Assembly: GCF_025154015.1 (NCBI RefSeq)
Contig: NZ_JAOAMV010000002.1
Span: 372,001 to 436,000, forward strand
Direction of reading: 5' to 3'
Length of the DNA stretch: 64,000 nucleotides
Source: Tsuneonella litorea
GTDB taxonomy: Bacteria; Pseudomonadota; Alphaproteobacteria; Sphingomonadales; Sphingomonadaceae
The notes below the pieces were generated by a model that did no database searches, was not told where the DNA came from, and worked only from the letters and a program-made list of their open reading frames with translations. Shown here one piece after another: positions 9,325 through 16,931 of this stretch (positions within the stretch are counted from its first letter, which is position 1; each line of letters begins with the position of its first letter). A program made the translations under genes and the position numbers.

Positions 9325-10107
9325 ATGGCAGGACGGGTTGCGGGCAAGCTGGCGCTGGTGACGGGTGCGGCGCAGGGGCTCGGCGCGGCGCACTGCCAGG
9401 TCCTGGCCCGCGAAGGCGCGCGCGTCCTGTGCACCGACATCAACGGCACCGGGGCGGAGGACACCGCCGCCATGCTCAACAAGGCCCACGGCGACGGCAC
9501 CGCGTTCGCCATGCAGCATGACGTCACCGATCCCGACAAGTGGGACGAGGCGATCGCAATGGCGCGCGACGAACTTGGCGGGCTGTCGGTCCTGGTCAAC
9601 AACGCCGGCGTCGGCGTGCGCGGCAACATCGAGACGTGCACGCTCGAGGAGTGGCGCCGCGGCTTCGCAATCAACGTCGATTCAGTGTTTCTCGGCTGCC
9701 AGAAGGCGCTGCCGCTGATGAAGGACAACCAGCCCGGCTCGATCATCAACATCAGCTCGATCGCGGGTCTCATCGCGAGCGACACGATGCCTGGCTACAA
9801 CGCGAGCAAGGCCGCGGTTTGGATGCTGTCGAAGAGCGTCGCGCTCTACTGCGGCAAGATGGGCTGGAACATCCGCTGCAACTCGGTCCACCCGACCTTC
9901 GTCGACACCCCGATCCTCGACGGGATGACGAGCCGCACGGGGCATTCGAAGGAGGTGATCATGGAGAAGCTGGCGCGGCAGATCCCGCTCAAGCGGGTCG
10001 GCGTGCCGCGGGAGATCGCCGACGGGGTGTTGTTCCTCGCCAGCGACGAGAGCAGCTTCATGACCGGGGCCGAGCTCAAGCTCGACGGCGGCATCAGCGC
10101 GATGTGA
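9325..10107 (+). CDS. Short-chain dehydrogenase/reductase
   Basis: A 260-residue classical SDR. The NAD(P)-binding motif TGAAQGLG is near residues 14-21, followed by acidic D38-like CTDINGTG (NAD preference likely), NNAG, the catalytic serine in INISSIAG, and YNASK with catalytic Tyr and Lys. The C-terminus PLKRVGVPREIADGVLFLASDESSFMTGAELKLDGG is typical. It resembles 3-hydroxysteroid/cyclohexanol-type SDRs, but the substrate is unknown. It is the last gene of the lemA-TPM-TPM-NUDIX-SDR run and ends at a strong hairpin. Confidence 0.88.
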   Translation: MAGRVAGKLALVTGAAQGLGAAHCQVLAREGARVLCTDINGTGAEDTAAMLNKAHGDGTAFAMQHDVTDPDKWDEAIAMARDELGGLSVLVNNAGVGVRGNIETCTLEEWRRGFAINVDSVFLGCQKALPLMKDNQPGSIINISSIAGLIASDTMPGYNASKAAVWMLSKSVALYCGKMGWNIRCNSVHPTFVDTPILDGMTSRTGHSKEVIMEKLARQIPLKRVGVPREIADGVLFLASDESSFMTGAELKLDGGISAM

Positions 10108-10116
10108 GAAAGGTTG

Positions 10117-10145
10117 GAAGGGCGCGGGATATGCCCGCGCCCTTC
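10117..10145. terminator. Bidirectional hairpin terminator
   Basis: A perfect 12-bp stem GAAGGGCGCGGG / CCCGCGCCCTTC (10117-10128 with 10134-10145) lies between the convergent SDR and PspC genes. There is no long T-run, so it may need Rho or serve mainly as a 3' stabiliser. Confidence 0.6.
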
Positions 10146-10362
10146 AGTCGGCGATCAGCGCGATCGCCAGGTAGATCAGCAGGAACGATCCGAAGCCGAA
10201 GATCGTGCCCGCGGCGAAGACCACCCGTACGATCATCGGATCAATCCCGAAGTAGTTCGCGATCCCGGCGCAGACGCCGAAGACTTTGCCGTTCGGGCGG
10301 TCGAGGTGAAAGCCGTCGCGCTTGGGCGTCACTGCCGAGTGGTTGCGGTCGAGCCGGTTCAT
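10144..10362 (-). CDS. PspC-domain protein (72 aa)
   Basis: A small inner-membrane protein consisting of a single PspC domain: basic N-terminus, FHLDRPNGKVFGVCAGIANYFGIDPMIVRVVF, then a membrane span IFGFGSFLLIYLAIALI. PspC-domain proteins take part in phage-shock-type envelope stress responses, but a stand-alone version without PspA/PspF has an uncertain role. The ATG at 10362 overlaps the stop of the upstream 41-residue gene (ATGA), so the two are cotranslated. Confidence 0.87.
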   Translation of the reverse strand: MNRLDRNHSAVTPKRDGFHLDRPNGKVFGVCAGIANYFGIDPMIVRVVFAAGTIFGFGSFLLIYLAIALIAD

Positions 10363-10484
10363 GCCAGCATTCCGCCCGGGAGCAGCGCACCGCCGTTGGC
10401 AGGAGCGATCGCGGTGGCGAACATCACGAGGCTGAAGACGAGCGAGAAGACAGCCGCGGCAGCCTTGTTGTTGAGAACGTGCAT
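10359..10484 (-). CDS. Tiny membrane protein upstream of PspC (41 aa)
   Basis: Forty-one residues starting MHVLNNKAAAAVFSLVFS, with one hydrophobic helix (AAAAVFSLVFSLVMFATAIA) and a short Gly/Pro-rich tail. AAAGGGA precedes the ATG at 10484. Its stop forms ATGA with the pspC start, which argues that it is translated. It could be a transmembrane partner of the PspC protein. I know no named family. Confidence 0.65.
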   Translation of the reverse strand: MHVLNNKAAAAVFSLVFSLVMFATAIAPANGGALLPGGMLA

Positions 10485-10641
10485 TTCGATTTCCCTTTCC
10501 AAGTGTCCCGGCGGACCATTCCGCCAGATGTTCCAGGTATCGCAAGGGCCGTGCCAGTTTCGAAAAACCGCGGAAATCTGCCGTTTCCCTGGCGATCCAG
10601 CTAAACCTCGGGTGAACGGCTTGCTCAAGGTAGGGAAATAT

Positions 10642-10656
10642 TCCCAACTGTTGGGA
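10642..10656. promoter_or_regulatory. Inverted repeat between the pspC operon and recF
   Basis: TCCCAA-CTG-TTGGGA forms a compact dyad in the divergent intergenic region, next to a near-palindromic GGGAAATATTCCC. It could be an operator for either direction. There is no direct evidence of function. Confidence 0.3.
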
Positions 10657-10712
10657 TCAGCGCATTGGCGGCTGGCGGTCGTCACCCCTCCCGGCTATCC
10701 GACGAGCCGAAA

Positions 10713-11783
10713 ATGGCGCTCGACCGCATCTCCCTGACGACCTTTCGTAACCATCGCGCGACCGCTCTCGAGGGTACGCGGCGGTTCAACCTGCTCGTCG
10801 GCGAGAACGGCGCCGGCAAGACCAACGTGCTCGAGGCGTTGTCGCTGCTTGCCCCCGGACGCGGCCTGCGCCGGGCCCCGCTTTCCGACATGGCCTCGAG
10901 CGAGGGTCCCGGCGGCTTCGCGATCGGTGCCTCGCTCGCCGCGGAAGGGGAGCCGGTGCGGCTCGGCACCGCCACCGACCCGGCACGTCCGGCGCGGCGG
11001 CAGGTGCGCATCAACGGAGCCGACACCACCGCGCTGGCACTCGGGGAATGGGTCGCGATCGCATGGCTCACCCCGGCGATGGACGGATTGTTCACCGACA
11101 GCGCCGGCGCGCGCCGCCGCTGGCTCGACCGCATGGCGGTGGCACTCGATGCCGGCCATGCCCGCCATGCCGCGCGCTATGAAGCGGCGCTGCGCGAGCG
11201 CAACAGGCTCATCTCGGGAGATGACCCGCCCGATCCGCTCTGGCTCGATGGCGTCGAGGCGCAGATGGCCGAGGCCGGCGGCGCGCTTGCTGCGGGACGC
11301 GGTCGGCTCGTCGCGTCGCTGCGAGAGGAACTGTCCACCCTTCCCGCAGAACCCTTCGCGCGGCCGGTGCTGGAACTGGTTTCAGGCGGATCTGCCGACG
11401 CCGACGCATGGCGTGCGGCTCGCCAGGTCGACCGGGCTGCGGGCCGCACCCTTGCCGGTCCCCACCGCGACGACCTGGCGGTAACGATGGCGGGAAAGGA
11501 CCAACCCGCAGCGCAAAGCTCGACCGGAGAACAGAAGGCGATGCTGATCGCGGTCACACTGGCTCATGCAGGACTGGCGGCGCGGGGTCGGGCGAGCGTC
11601 CTGCTGCTCGACGAAGTCGCCGCCCACCTCGATCCCGTCCGGCGTGCGGCGCTCTATGAACGGCTGGCGGACAGCGGAACGCAGGTCTGGTTCACCGGCA
11701 CCGAGACCGCGCCGTTCGACGGGATGCTGGCCGATGCGGCGGTATGGCGGGTGGCCGACGGCGCAGCCCGGCGCGAGGACTAG
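10713..11783 (+). CDS. recF: DNA replication and repair protein RecF
   Basis: SMC-like ATPase that loads RecA at gaps through the RecFOR pathway. The 356-residue product has the RecF N-terminus (ISLTTFRNHRATALE), a Walker A (GENGAGKTNVLEALS), SPGRG-like LAPGRGLRRAPL, a signature region near STGEQKAMLIAVTLAHA, and Walker B (SVLLLDEVAAHLD). ATG 10713 is where homology begins. It stands alone rather than in a dnaA-dnaN-recF operon. Its stop overlaps the convergent 98-residue gene by four bases. Confidence 0.95.
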   Translation: MALDRISLTTFRNHRATALEGTRRFNLLVGENGAGKTNVLEALSLLAPGRGLRRAPLSDMASSEGPGGFAIGASLAAEGEPVRLGTATDPARPARRQVRINGADTTALALGEWVAIAWLTPAMDGLFTDSAGARRRWLDRMAVALDAGHARHAARYEAALRERNRLISGDDPPDPLWLDGVEAQMAEAGGALAAGRGRLVASLREELSTLPAEPFARPVLELVSGGSADADAWRAARQVDRAAGRTLAGPHRDDLAVTMAGKDQPAAQSSTGEQKAMLIAVTLAHAGLAARGRASVLLLDEVAAHLDPVRRAALYERLADSGTQVWFTGTETAPFDGMLADAAVWRVADGAARRED

Positions 11784-12076
11784 GCGCGACTCTCCAGGGC
11801 GTCGGCGCAATCGGCGCAGACGTTCCCGGACGCGGCATTCCTGGCCGCGAGCCGGTCCTTCGAGGCCGAGACCGCCGCGCTCTTGCCGCGCCCCATGCTC
11901 CAGTTCGCCTGCATCCGCACCTGCGGGTTGGGTGCGCACCAGATTTCGCCGGTCGCGTCGATCGCGGTGATCCACAGCAGGTTGTGCTCGGGTCCGTAGT
12001 CGATGACCCCGAAAGCGAGGCCATCGCCCTTGTCGAGGACGTGAAGCGGCACCGGGGGATCGAGCTGGGTGAACAT
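11780..12076 (-). CDS. Conserved hypothetical protein (98 aa)
   Basis: A 98-residue protein starting MFTQLDPPVPLHVLDKGDG. It has a central aromatic/acidic region (AFGVIDYGPEHNLLWITAIDATGEIWCAPNPQVRMQANW) and a C-terminal Cys pair (CADCADALESRA). A GGGCCCTTCC-type purine patch lies upstream of the ATG at 12076. It is probably cytosolic and I recognise no catalytic motif. The length, start and codon use resemble its neighbours, so I take it as real. It converges on recF. Confidence 0.72.
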   Translation of the reverse strand: MFTQLDPPVPLHVLDKGDGLAFGVIDYGPEHNLLWITAIDATGEIWCAPNPQVRMQANWSMGRGKSAAVSASKDRLAARNAASGNVCADCADALESRA

Positions 12077-12137
12077 GGAAGGGCCCTTTCGCACGCTCAA
12101 CCGAGCGCGCGACCCCGCGTTCCGAACTTGCGAAAAG

Positions 12138-12392
12138 TCAGCCTTCGCGGGCGAGCTTGGCCTCGAGCGCATCGAGGCGGGCGGCCAGCTGCTCGCTGTC
12201 TTCCCGCGCGCGGGCGGCCATGTCCCTGACCGCGTCGAACTCCTCGCGGCTGACGAAATCGAGCCCGCCGAACGCCTCGCGCATCCGTTCACGCGCGCCA
12301 TCGCGCGCCTCGCGGGTCATGCCCGCGAAAGTGCCCGCCGCCGCGTTGGCGAGCTTGACGAGATCGGCGACGAGGGGGTTTTCGCTCTGCAT
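12138..12392 (-). CDS. ubiK: UbiK/YqiC-family ubiquinone-biosynthesis accessory protein
   Basis: An 84-residue BMFP (membrane fusogenic) protein. It has an amphipathic N-terminus (PLVADLVKLANAAAGTFAGM), then FVSREEFDAVRDMAARAREDSEQLAARLDALEAKL, the trimerising coiled coil typical of UbiK. In E. coli UbiK binds the COQ9-like UbiJ and supports aerobic ubiquinone synthesis. Family membership is clear; the role here is taken from E. coli. Confidence 0.82.
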   Translation of the reverse strand: MQSENPLVADLVKLANAAAGTFAGMTREARDGARERMREAFGGLDFVSREEFDAVRDMAARAREDSEQLAARLDALEAKLAREG

Positions 12393-12428
12393 GGCGCCGA
12401 TGTGGCGATCTGCCGGGCCGCGCGCAAG

Positions 12429-12986
12429 TCAGAACTCGTAGCGTTCGACCGCCCCGTTCGCGGAGCCCTCGATCCCGCCGCCGGGATTGAGCTCGAGGAA
12501 CTGCCAGTTGAGCACGGTCGCGAACGCGATCCACGCGAGATAGGGCAGCAGCAGGACGCCCGCCAGCTTGCGCACGCGCCAGAACAGCGCGATCGTCACC
12601 ACCACCAGGACGTCGAGCACGCCGATCACGACCAGCGCCGCGCGGATGTCGTGCATCGCGAAGAACACCGGCGACCATGCGAGGTTGACGAGGAACTGGA
12701 GCGAAAAGACCGCGATCGCGACGCCGCGGCCGCGCGCTCCCCAGGCCGCGCAGACCATCGCCAGCGCGAGGCCCATGAGAACGTAGAGGATCGTCCAGAC
12801 GATGCCGAACCAGACCGGCGGCGGGAAGATCGCCGGCCTTTCCAGCGAACGGAACCACGTGCTGTCTGCCCCGCTTCCGGACAACTGGCCCGACAGGAAC
12901 CCGAGCAGCACGACGAGCGGCACGGTGAACAGCGCCCAGCGGAAGAGACTGGCGCGCAACTGTCCGCGCGAGGCGAGAGCGGTCAT
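12429..12986 (-). CDS. tspO: TspO/MBR-family tryptophan-rich sensory protein
   Basis: A 185-residue integral membrane protein with five predicted helices. The family motif is present: WFRSLERPAIFPPPVWFGIVWTILYVLMG, followed by FLVNLAWSPVFFA and PYLAWIAFATVLNW. TspO binds porphyrins and regulates tetrapyrrole-linked or stress responses in alphaproteobacteria. The ATG at 12986 overlaps the stop of tlyA (ATGA). A longer open frame upstream lies antisense within tlyA and is not needed. Confidence 0.9.
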   Translation of the reverse strand: MTALASRGQLRASLFRWALFTVPLVVLLGFLSGQLSGSGADSTWFRSLERPAIFPPPVWFGIVWTILYVLMGLALAMVCAAWGARGRGVAIAVFSLQFLVNLAWSPVFFAMHDIRAALVVIGVLDVLVVVTIALFWRVRKLAGVLLLPYLAWIAFATVLNWQFLELNPGGGIEGSANGAVERYEF

Positions 12987-13783
12987 GGGTTCTCCATCGA
13001 AGCCGATTCGTCGGCGGTTTTGTGGCCGACCGCCGATGCAGGCGCAACTTTGCCACGCCTTGCGACGACGAGGAACTCGACATTGCCCTCCGGTCCCGTG
13101 ATGGGACTGCGCGCAATTCCGTCGACTGCCCATCCGCCGGCCTCGAGCCAGCTCCGCACCTCTCCGCAGACGCGGTCGTGGAGCGCCGGTTCGCGCACCA
13201 CCCCGCCCTTGCCCACTTCGTCGCGCCCTACTTCGAACTGCGGCTTGATCAACGCGACGAGGCGGCAGTCGGGCGCGGCGAGTTCGAGCGGACGCTCGAG
13301 GACCTTGGCAAGCCCGATGAAAGAGGCATCGCAGACGACCCAGGTGCAGGGCGCGTCGATCATGTCGGAGGTGAGAATGCGTGCGCTGGTCTGCTCGAGG
13401 ACCGTGACGCGAGGGTCTTGGCGCAGCTTCCAGGCGAGCTGGTTGGTACCCGAATCGACCGCGAACACGCGCTTCGCCCCCTTCTGCAGCAACACGTCGG
13501 TGAAGCCCCCGGTCGAACTGCCGATATCCATCGCGACCACGCCTGCCGGGTCGAGCGCGAAGACCTCGATCGCGTGGGCGAGCTTGATTCCGCCTCGAGA
13601 GACCCACGGGTGATCGCGCCCGCGCACCTCGATCTCGGCATCGCTCGGCAGCTGGTGACCCGGCTTGTCGAGCTTGCGATCGCCGGAAAAGACCAGGCCC
13701 GCCATGACCAGCGCCTGCGCGCGGCTGCGACTTTCGGCGAGGCCGCGGTCGACGATCAGCTGGTCGAGGCGCTTCTTTCCCAT
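12983..13783 (-). CDS. tlyA: TlyA-family rRNA (cytidine-2'-O)-methyltransferase
   Basis: A 266-residue protein with an N-terminal S4 RNA-binding domain (KRLDQLIVDRGLAESRSRAQALVMAGLVF) and an FtsJ-like Rossmann methyltransferase. Motif I is VVAMDIGSSTGGFTDVLLQKGA, with VSRGGIKLAHAIE before it and LIKPQFEVGRDEVGKGGVV after it. TlyA 2'-O-methylates 16S and/or 23S rRNA cytidines; some members are annotated as haemolysin A. ATG 13783 gives the usual MGKKRLDQ start. Confidence 0.92.
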   Translation of the reverse strand: MGKKRLDQLIVDRGLAESRSRAQALVMAGLVFSGDRKLDKPGHQLPSDAEIEVRGRDHPWVSRGGIKLAHAIEVFALDPAGVVAMDIGSSTGGFTDVLLQKGAKRVFAVDSGTNQLAWKLRQDPRVTVLEQTSARILTSDMIDAPCTWVVCDASFIGLAKVLERPLELAAPDCRLVALIKPQFEVGRDEVGKGGVVREPALHDRVCGEVRSWLEAGGWAVDGIARSPITGPEGNVEFLVVARRGKVAPASAVGHKTADESASMENP

Positions 13784-13835
13784 GGACCCTTTGCGGGTTA
13801 GCGTGCGTTGACCGCCTGTCAAACCGGGAGAATCC

Positions 13836-14375
13836 ATGCGTTTTCGTGGCCAGATCGCCGCCCTTGCCTGTTTCGGTGCCGCCTGCTGCACGGCGCCGGC
13901 GCCCGAACCGACCCCGGCGCCGCCGCAGGCACGGCCGACGCCCGCTCCACCTCCGGTCGCCCTGCCCGCGCCCAGTTTCGACGACTGGATGGATGCGCCG
14001 CAGACGTCCGGCGACTGGTACTACCGGCGCGGCGCGGGCACGACCGCGGCGCTGTTCGGCAGCGCGGGGGCCGATGCCCGCTTTGCGCTCACCTGCCGCC
14101 TTGCCGGACGCACGGTCACGCTGGCGCGGGCCGGGACGGCATCAGGCCCGGTGCCGATGCGCATCCGCACCGAGACGGCCGATCGCGTCCTCACCGCATC
14201 GCCATCCGGGGACGAGATGCCGTCGCTGGTGGCGAGCGTTTCAGCCAACGACCCGATCCTCGATGCCATCGCCTTTTCGAAGGGCCGTTTCGCGGTCGAG
14301 GTGGCGGAGCAGTCCACGCTTTATCTACCGAGCTGGCCCGAGATCACCCGGGTGATCGAGGACTGCCGGTCCTAG
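13836..14375 (+). CDS. Hypothetical lipoprotein, proline-rich linker (179 aa)
   Basis: The N-terminus MRFRGQIAALACFGAAC is a lipoprotein-type signal, with Cys16 or Cys17 as anchor. A Pro/Ala-rich linker (residues ~20-45) follows, then a compact globular domain of about 130 residues with GDWYYRRGAGTTAALFGSAGAD and a final cysteine in VIEDCRS that may pair with the Cys in FALTCRL. It is probably tethered in the periplasm or outer membrane. I know no named family. Confidence 0.75.
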   Translation: MRFRGQIAALACFGAACCTAPAPEPTPAPPQARPTPAPPPVALPAPSFDDWMDAPQTSGDWYYRRGAGTTAALFGSAGADARFALTCRLAGRTVTLARAGTASGPVPMRIRTETADRVLTASPSGDEMPSLVASVSANDPILDAIAFSKGRFAVEVAEQSTLYLPSWPEITRVIEDCRS

Positions 14376-14385
14376 GCGCGAAAAA

Positions 14386-14405
14386 GGCCCGCTGCTGGGC
14401 GGGCC
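14386..14405 (-). terminator. Rho-independent terminator on the minus strand
   Basis: Read leftwards, GGCCCGCCCAGCAGCGGGCC forms a 7-bp GC stem followed at once by TTTTT (14385-14381). The T-run is on the minus-strand side only, although no minus-strand gene lies immediately to the right. See findings. Confidence 0.55.
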
Positions 14406-14546
14406 GGAAGCATCGAATACTGACAGTGAAAAACTATTTTTCAAGACTTGTGTTGCGCCGCGGAAAGACTCACATTCCCTCCTGAGGCCAGCGACCCACG
14501 CGGCACTCGGCCACCGGTGAAACGGCGGTCTGGCTTTCTAAGCGCG

Positions 14547-14560
14547 AAAGGAGGTGATCC
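14547..14560 (+). promoter_or_regulatory. Maximal Shine-Dalgarno sequence
   Basis: AAAGGAGGTGATCC is the full 14-base complement of the usual 16S rRNA 3' end and sits one base before an ATG. Confidence 0.7.
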
Positions 14561-14561
14561 G

Positions 14562-14618
14562 ATGTCTCATGGTTCAGCAGGGAGGTCGGTGACGACCCTC
14601 GCGAGGCATTATCGGTAA
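14562..14618 (+). CDS. 18-residue peptide behind a maximal ribosome-binding site
   Basis: The frame reads MSHGSAGRSVTTLARHYR then TAA. It is preceded at one base by a 14-nt full anti-16S match. The stop codon starts the loop of a TATCGG...CCGATA hairpin (14610-14615/14628-14633). A second stem GCGGCCG-AAC-CGGCCGC (14646-14662) and a terminator-like stem follow, then ilvE. This looks like a leader peptide or small-RNA-encoded peptide. The codons are not enriched for branched-chain amino acids, so classical ilv attenuation is not obvious. Confidence 0.5.
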   Translation: MSHGSAGRSVTTLARHYR

Positions 14619-14671
14619 TCTCTGACGCCGATAGAGGCTTCGTGGGCGGCCGAACCGGCCGCTGACCATGC

Positions 14672-14705
14672 GAAGGGCGGTTCCTGGCAGAAGGGGCCGC
14701 CCTTC
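14672..14705 (+). terminator. Terminator or attenuator hairpin before ilvE
   Basis: GAAGGGCGGTTCC (14672-14684) pairs with GGGGCCGCCCTTC (14693-14705), including G-U pairs, and is followed by TCATTTG. It ends the short-peptide transcript about 70 bases before the ilvE start. Confidence 0.6.
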
Positions 14706-14777
14706 TCATTTGGGCAAGCCTGATCGACGCCGCCCGGGTCACTTGCGCGCCGGGCGATGCGGCCCTAACCGCGCGAT

Positions 14778-15854
14778 ATGGACTTCGCGCATCTTCCCCA
14801 TCCCGCTCCGGTTCCCGGCGAAACCCGCGCACAGGCGATCGCCGATCCCGGTTTCGGCACAGTCTTCACCGACCACATGGTCACGGTGGACTTTCACGCG
14901 GACCGCGGGTGGCACGATGCGCGGATCGGGCCGCGCGAACCGCTGAGCCTCGATCCCGCCTGCGCCGTGCTGCACTACGCGCAGGAAATCTTCGAAGGGC
15001 TCAAGGCCTATCGCCACCCGGACGGGAGCTTCGCGCTCTTTCGTCCCGAGATGAACGCCGCGCGGATGAATTCCTCGGCCGACCGGCTGGCCATGCCGCA
15101 CGTGCCGGAAGATCTGTTCGTGGAGGCATGCCGCCAGCTGGTGCGCAAGGACCGCGACTGGTTTCCCACCGTCGATGGCGGCGCGCTCTACCTGCGCCCC
15201 TTCATGTTCGCGTCGGAGGCATTTCTCGGCGTCCGTCCGGCAAGGGAGTACAAGTTTCTCGTCATCGCCTCGCCGGTCGGCAACTACTTCAAGTCGGGCG
15301 TTCCGGCGGTCAGCATCTGGGTCAGCCGGGACTTCGTGCGCGCTGCGCCCGGCGGCACCGGGGCAGCGAAGACGGGCGGCAACTATGCCGCCAGCCTCGT
15401 TCCGCAGGCCGAAGCCATCGCCAAGGGTCACGACCAGGTCGTTTTCCTCGACGCGGTCGAACGCAAGTGGGTCGAGGAACTGGGCGGCATGAACCTGTTC
15501 TTCGCCTTCGACGACGGCAGCGTGCTGACCCCGCCGCTCACCGGCACCATCCTTCCCGGCGTGACCCGCAACAGCCTGATCCAGTTGCTGAGGGACGAGG
15601 GTCTCACCATCCGCGAGGAACGCTATTCGATCGACCAGTGGCGGCGGGACGCCGAAAGCGGCCGGCTGATCGAGACGATGGCCTGCGGAACTGCGGCGGT
15701 GGTCACCCCCGTCGGCAAGGTCGAAGGTCCCGAGGGCGCGTTCACGATCGGCTCGGGCGGCCCCGGGCAGCTCACCGGCAGGCTGCGCGAGAAGCTGGTT
15801 TCGATCCAGCGCGGTCATGCGCCCGATCCGCACGGCTGGGTGGTGAAGGTCTAG
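14778..15854 (+). CDS. ilvE: Branched-chain amino acid aminotransferase
   Basis: PLP-dependent fold-type IV transaminase interconverting Leu/Ile/Val with their 2-oxo acids; cytosolic. The 358-residue length and motifs match the BCAT group: LHYAQEIFEGLKAYRHPDG, NAARMNSSADRLAMP, RDWFP, YLRPFMFASE, and the PLP-lysine region AAKTGGNYAASL, then EELGGMNLFF and FGTAA-like MACGTAAVVTPVG near the C-terminus. It is preceded by the leader-like locus at 14547-14705 and converges on the FAD oxidoreductase. Confidence 0.94.
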   Translation: MDFAHLPHPAPVPGETRAQAIADPGFGTVFTDHMVTVDFHADRGWHDARIGPREPLSLDPACAVLHYAQEIFEGLKAYRHPDGSFALFRPEMNAARMNSSADRLAMPHVPEDLFVEACRQLVRKDRDWFPTVDGGALYLRPFMFASEAFLGVRPAREYKFLVIASPVGNYFKSGVPAVSIWVSRDFVRAAPGGTGAAKTGGNYAASLVPQAEAIAKGHDQVVFLDAVERKWVEELGGMNLFFAFDDGSVLTPPLTGTILPGVTRNSLIQLLRDEGLTIREERYSIDQWRRDAESGRLIETMACGTAAVVTPVGKVEGPEGAFTIGSGGPGQLTGRLREKLVSIQRGHAPDPHGWVVKV

Positions 15855-15857
15855 CGG

Positions 15858-16931
15858 TCAGATACGCGTCAGCGCCATCGCCGCGCGAGCGAGCGACGGC
15901 ACGGCACGGGTGGCGGCTGTCAGCAGCCGCGCCCCCGCTTCTGCCTCGGCGATGCGCCAGATCAGCTGCGCGACCCGCACCGGTCGCTCGGCCCGCACGG
16001 CGAAATCAGCCTGGAACCACGGCGCGCTTCGACCTGCGAGCCACGCCCGCGCCGCGGCATTTCCGCTGTCCATCGCGATCCCCATGCCCTCGCCCGCCAG
16101 CGACGGGATGACGGCGGCCTGGTCGCCGATGCGGTAGAGGCCCGGATCGGTCGTCTCGGCAATGAACCCGTAGGGAACAGACCCGACCGTATCGAACGTC
16201 AGGCCGGGCGGGGCGAAGGCCATCCGCTCCCCGAAGGCCGGGTATGTCGCCGCGAGCCGGTCGAGCAGCGCGGGGGGCTGGCCGCTCGCACCGGCAAGAA
16301 GCGACTTGCGCAGCGCAAGGCAGACGTTCGCGCTCCCGTCCTCCTGCAGCACGATGCCGGCGTATCCGCCGCGGAAGAGGTGCAATTCGATGCGGCCCGA
16401 AAGCAGCGCGTGCAGCGCGTCGTGCGCCGGAATCCGGATGCGCAGACCGAGCGCGGGGTCGTCGCCCTCGCGCGGCCGCGCCTGCCCCCGGACGTCGTGC
16501 TTGCCGCTGGCGAGGAAGATCGCCTCGGCCGCGTAATCGTCCTCCTCGCCCTCGACGATGTCGGGTTGCACCGAACGCACGCGATCGACGATCAGCCGGG
16601 CGCCCTCGCCCACCGCGCGGCGCCGCAAGGCGCTGTCGAGCGCGCGGCGCGAAAGGCCGAAACCGGACGAAGGCAGCGCAGCAGTCGCCTCGAAGTCTCC
16701 CGCGATAAGGGCCAGCGATTCGACTGGGTGCGCGCCAAGCGCCTCCGGCTCCACCCCTGCCCCGCGCAGGCTCTGCGCGGTCCGCCACGACAGGAACCCG
16801 CCGCACAGTGCGTCGCCCACCTTCTCGTCGCGGTCGAGCAGTCGCGGCTCCGCCCCGCCCCGACAGAGCGCGATCGCGGCCAGGCATCCAGCCGGACCGG
16901 CGCCGACGATCAGCGGAGCTTTTCGACGCAC
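15858..16931 (-). CDS. FAD-dependent oxidoreductase of the type III PKS cluster
   Basis: A 357-residue flavoprotein with an N-terminal dinucleotide-binding motif (LIVGAGPAGCLAAIALCRGGA) and an acidic end to beta-2 (LLDRDE). The second FAD motif is YRIGDQAAVIPSLAGEGMGIAMDSG, as in geranylgeranyl-reductase/aromatic hydroxylase-type proteins. It starts at a GTG that overlaps the end of the methyltransferase by 22 bases. In analogous clusters (Streptomyces srsABC, from general knowledge) a flavoprotein hydroxylates the polyketide ring after methylation. That role here is inference. Confidence 0.82.
   Translation of the reverse strand: MRRKAPLIVGAGPAGCLAAIALCRGGAEPRLLDRDEKVGDALCGGFLSWRTAQSLRGAGVEPEALGAHPVESLALIAGDFEATAALPSSGFGLSRRALDSALRRRAVGEGARLIVDRVRSVQPDIVEGEEDDYAAEAIFLASGKHDVRGQARPREGDDPALGLRIRIPAHDALHALLSGRIELHLFRGGYAGIVLQEDGSANVCLALRKSLLAGASGQPPALLDRLAATYPAFGERMAFAPPGLTFDTVGSVPYGFIAETTDPGLYRIGDQAAVIPSLAGEGMGIAMDSGNAAARAWLAGRSAPWFQADFAVRAERPVRVAQLIWRIAEAEAGARLLTAATRAVPSLARAAMALTRI

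Noticed and set aside
14547-14560. Fragment of 16S rRNA on the minus strand
   Set aside because: Identity to the complement of the 16S 3' end stops exactly after 14 bases on both sides, which is what a maximal ribosome-binding site gives.
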